Of a stretch of 64,000 nucleotides of DNA, positions 63,998 to 64,000 are shown piece by piece. The stretch is from Coturnix japonica (Eukaryota; Chordata; Aves; Galliformes; Phasianidae): NCBI RefSeq assembly GCF_001577835.2, contig NC_029521.1:16499605-16563604 (forward strand), written 5' to 3'. The position numbers were made by a program, and so were the translations under genes. The notes below the pieces were generated by a model that had not been told where the DNA came from, ran no database searches, and saw only the letters and a program-made list of their open reading frames with translations. Every line of letters starts with the position of its first letter. Position 1 is the stretch's first letter.

Positions 63998-64000
63998 GTA

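Overview
This window is avian nuclear DNA. The evidence is repeated truncated CR1 LINEs whose 3' ends finish in the bird-type tail rather than poly(A), small introns, and two vertebrate gene families that I could read exon by exon. The CR1 3' ends look galliform-like, but I cannot name the species.

Layout. Bases 1-32,584 hold no gene I can recognise. They are intergenic DNA with old CR1 fragments (about 572, 8,613, 9,335 and 14,690), a run of 16 C, and several A-rich or CAAA-type tracts. Bases 32,585-37,872 (+) hold a complete five-exon TMEM72 gene encoding 269 residues, with a 3' UTR to a poly(A) signal at 38,702. Bases 38,726-50,035 are intergenic, with CR1 pieces, a 93-base all-purine tract and one homeodomain-like palindrome.

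From 50,036 to the end lies a tandem pair of acid-lipase family (LIPA/LIPF/LIPM) loci on the + strand. The first, 50,036-54,321, keeps five internal exons with the family's exact lengths (110, 137, 147, 72 and 72 bases). It has a damaged acceptor, a lost donor and an in-frame stop, and I could not find its first coding exons or last exon, so I call it a pseudogene. The second, 60,227 to the window end, is an intact but cut-off lipase-M-like gene. Its signal-peptide exon and the next three coding exons (115, 199 and 110 bases) are all in frame with good splice sites, and it is likely preceded by a non-coding first exon ending at 57,446.

The best leads are these. The TMEM72 tail carries both a SILK and an RVxF-type motif, the paired docking signature of protein phosphatase 1 regulators. 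TMEM72 sits beside an acid-lipase cluster, unlike the human arrangement. The surviving lipase has unusual residues around the oxyanion hole. I found no virus-derived element, CRISPR, rRNA or tRNA. Everything here was read by eye: family assignments rest on remembered human sequences, and no alignment was run.
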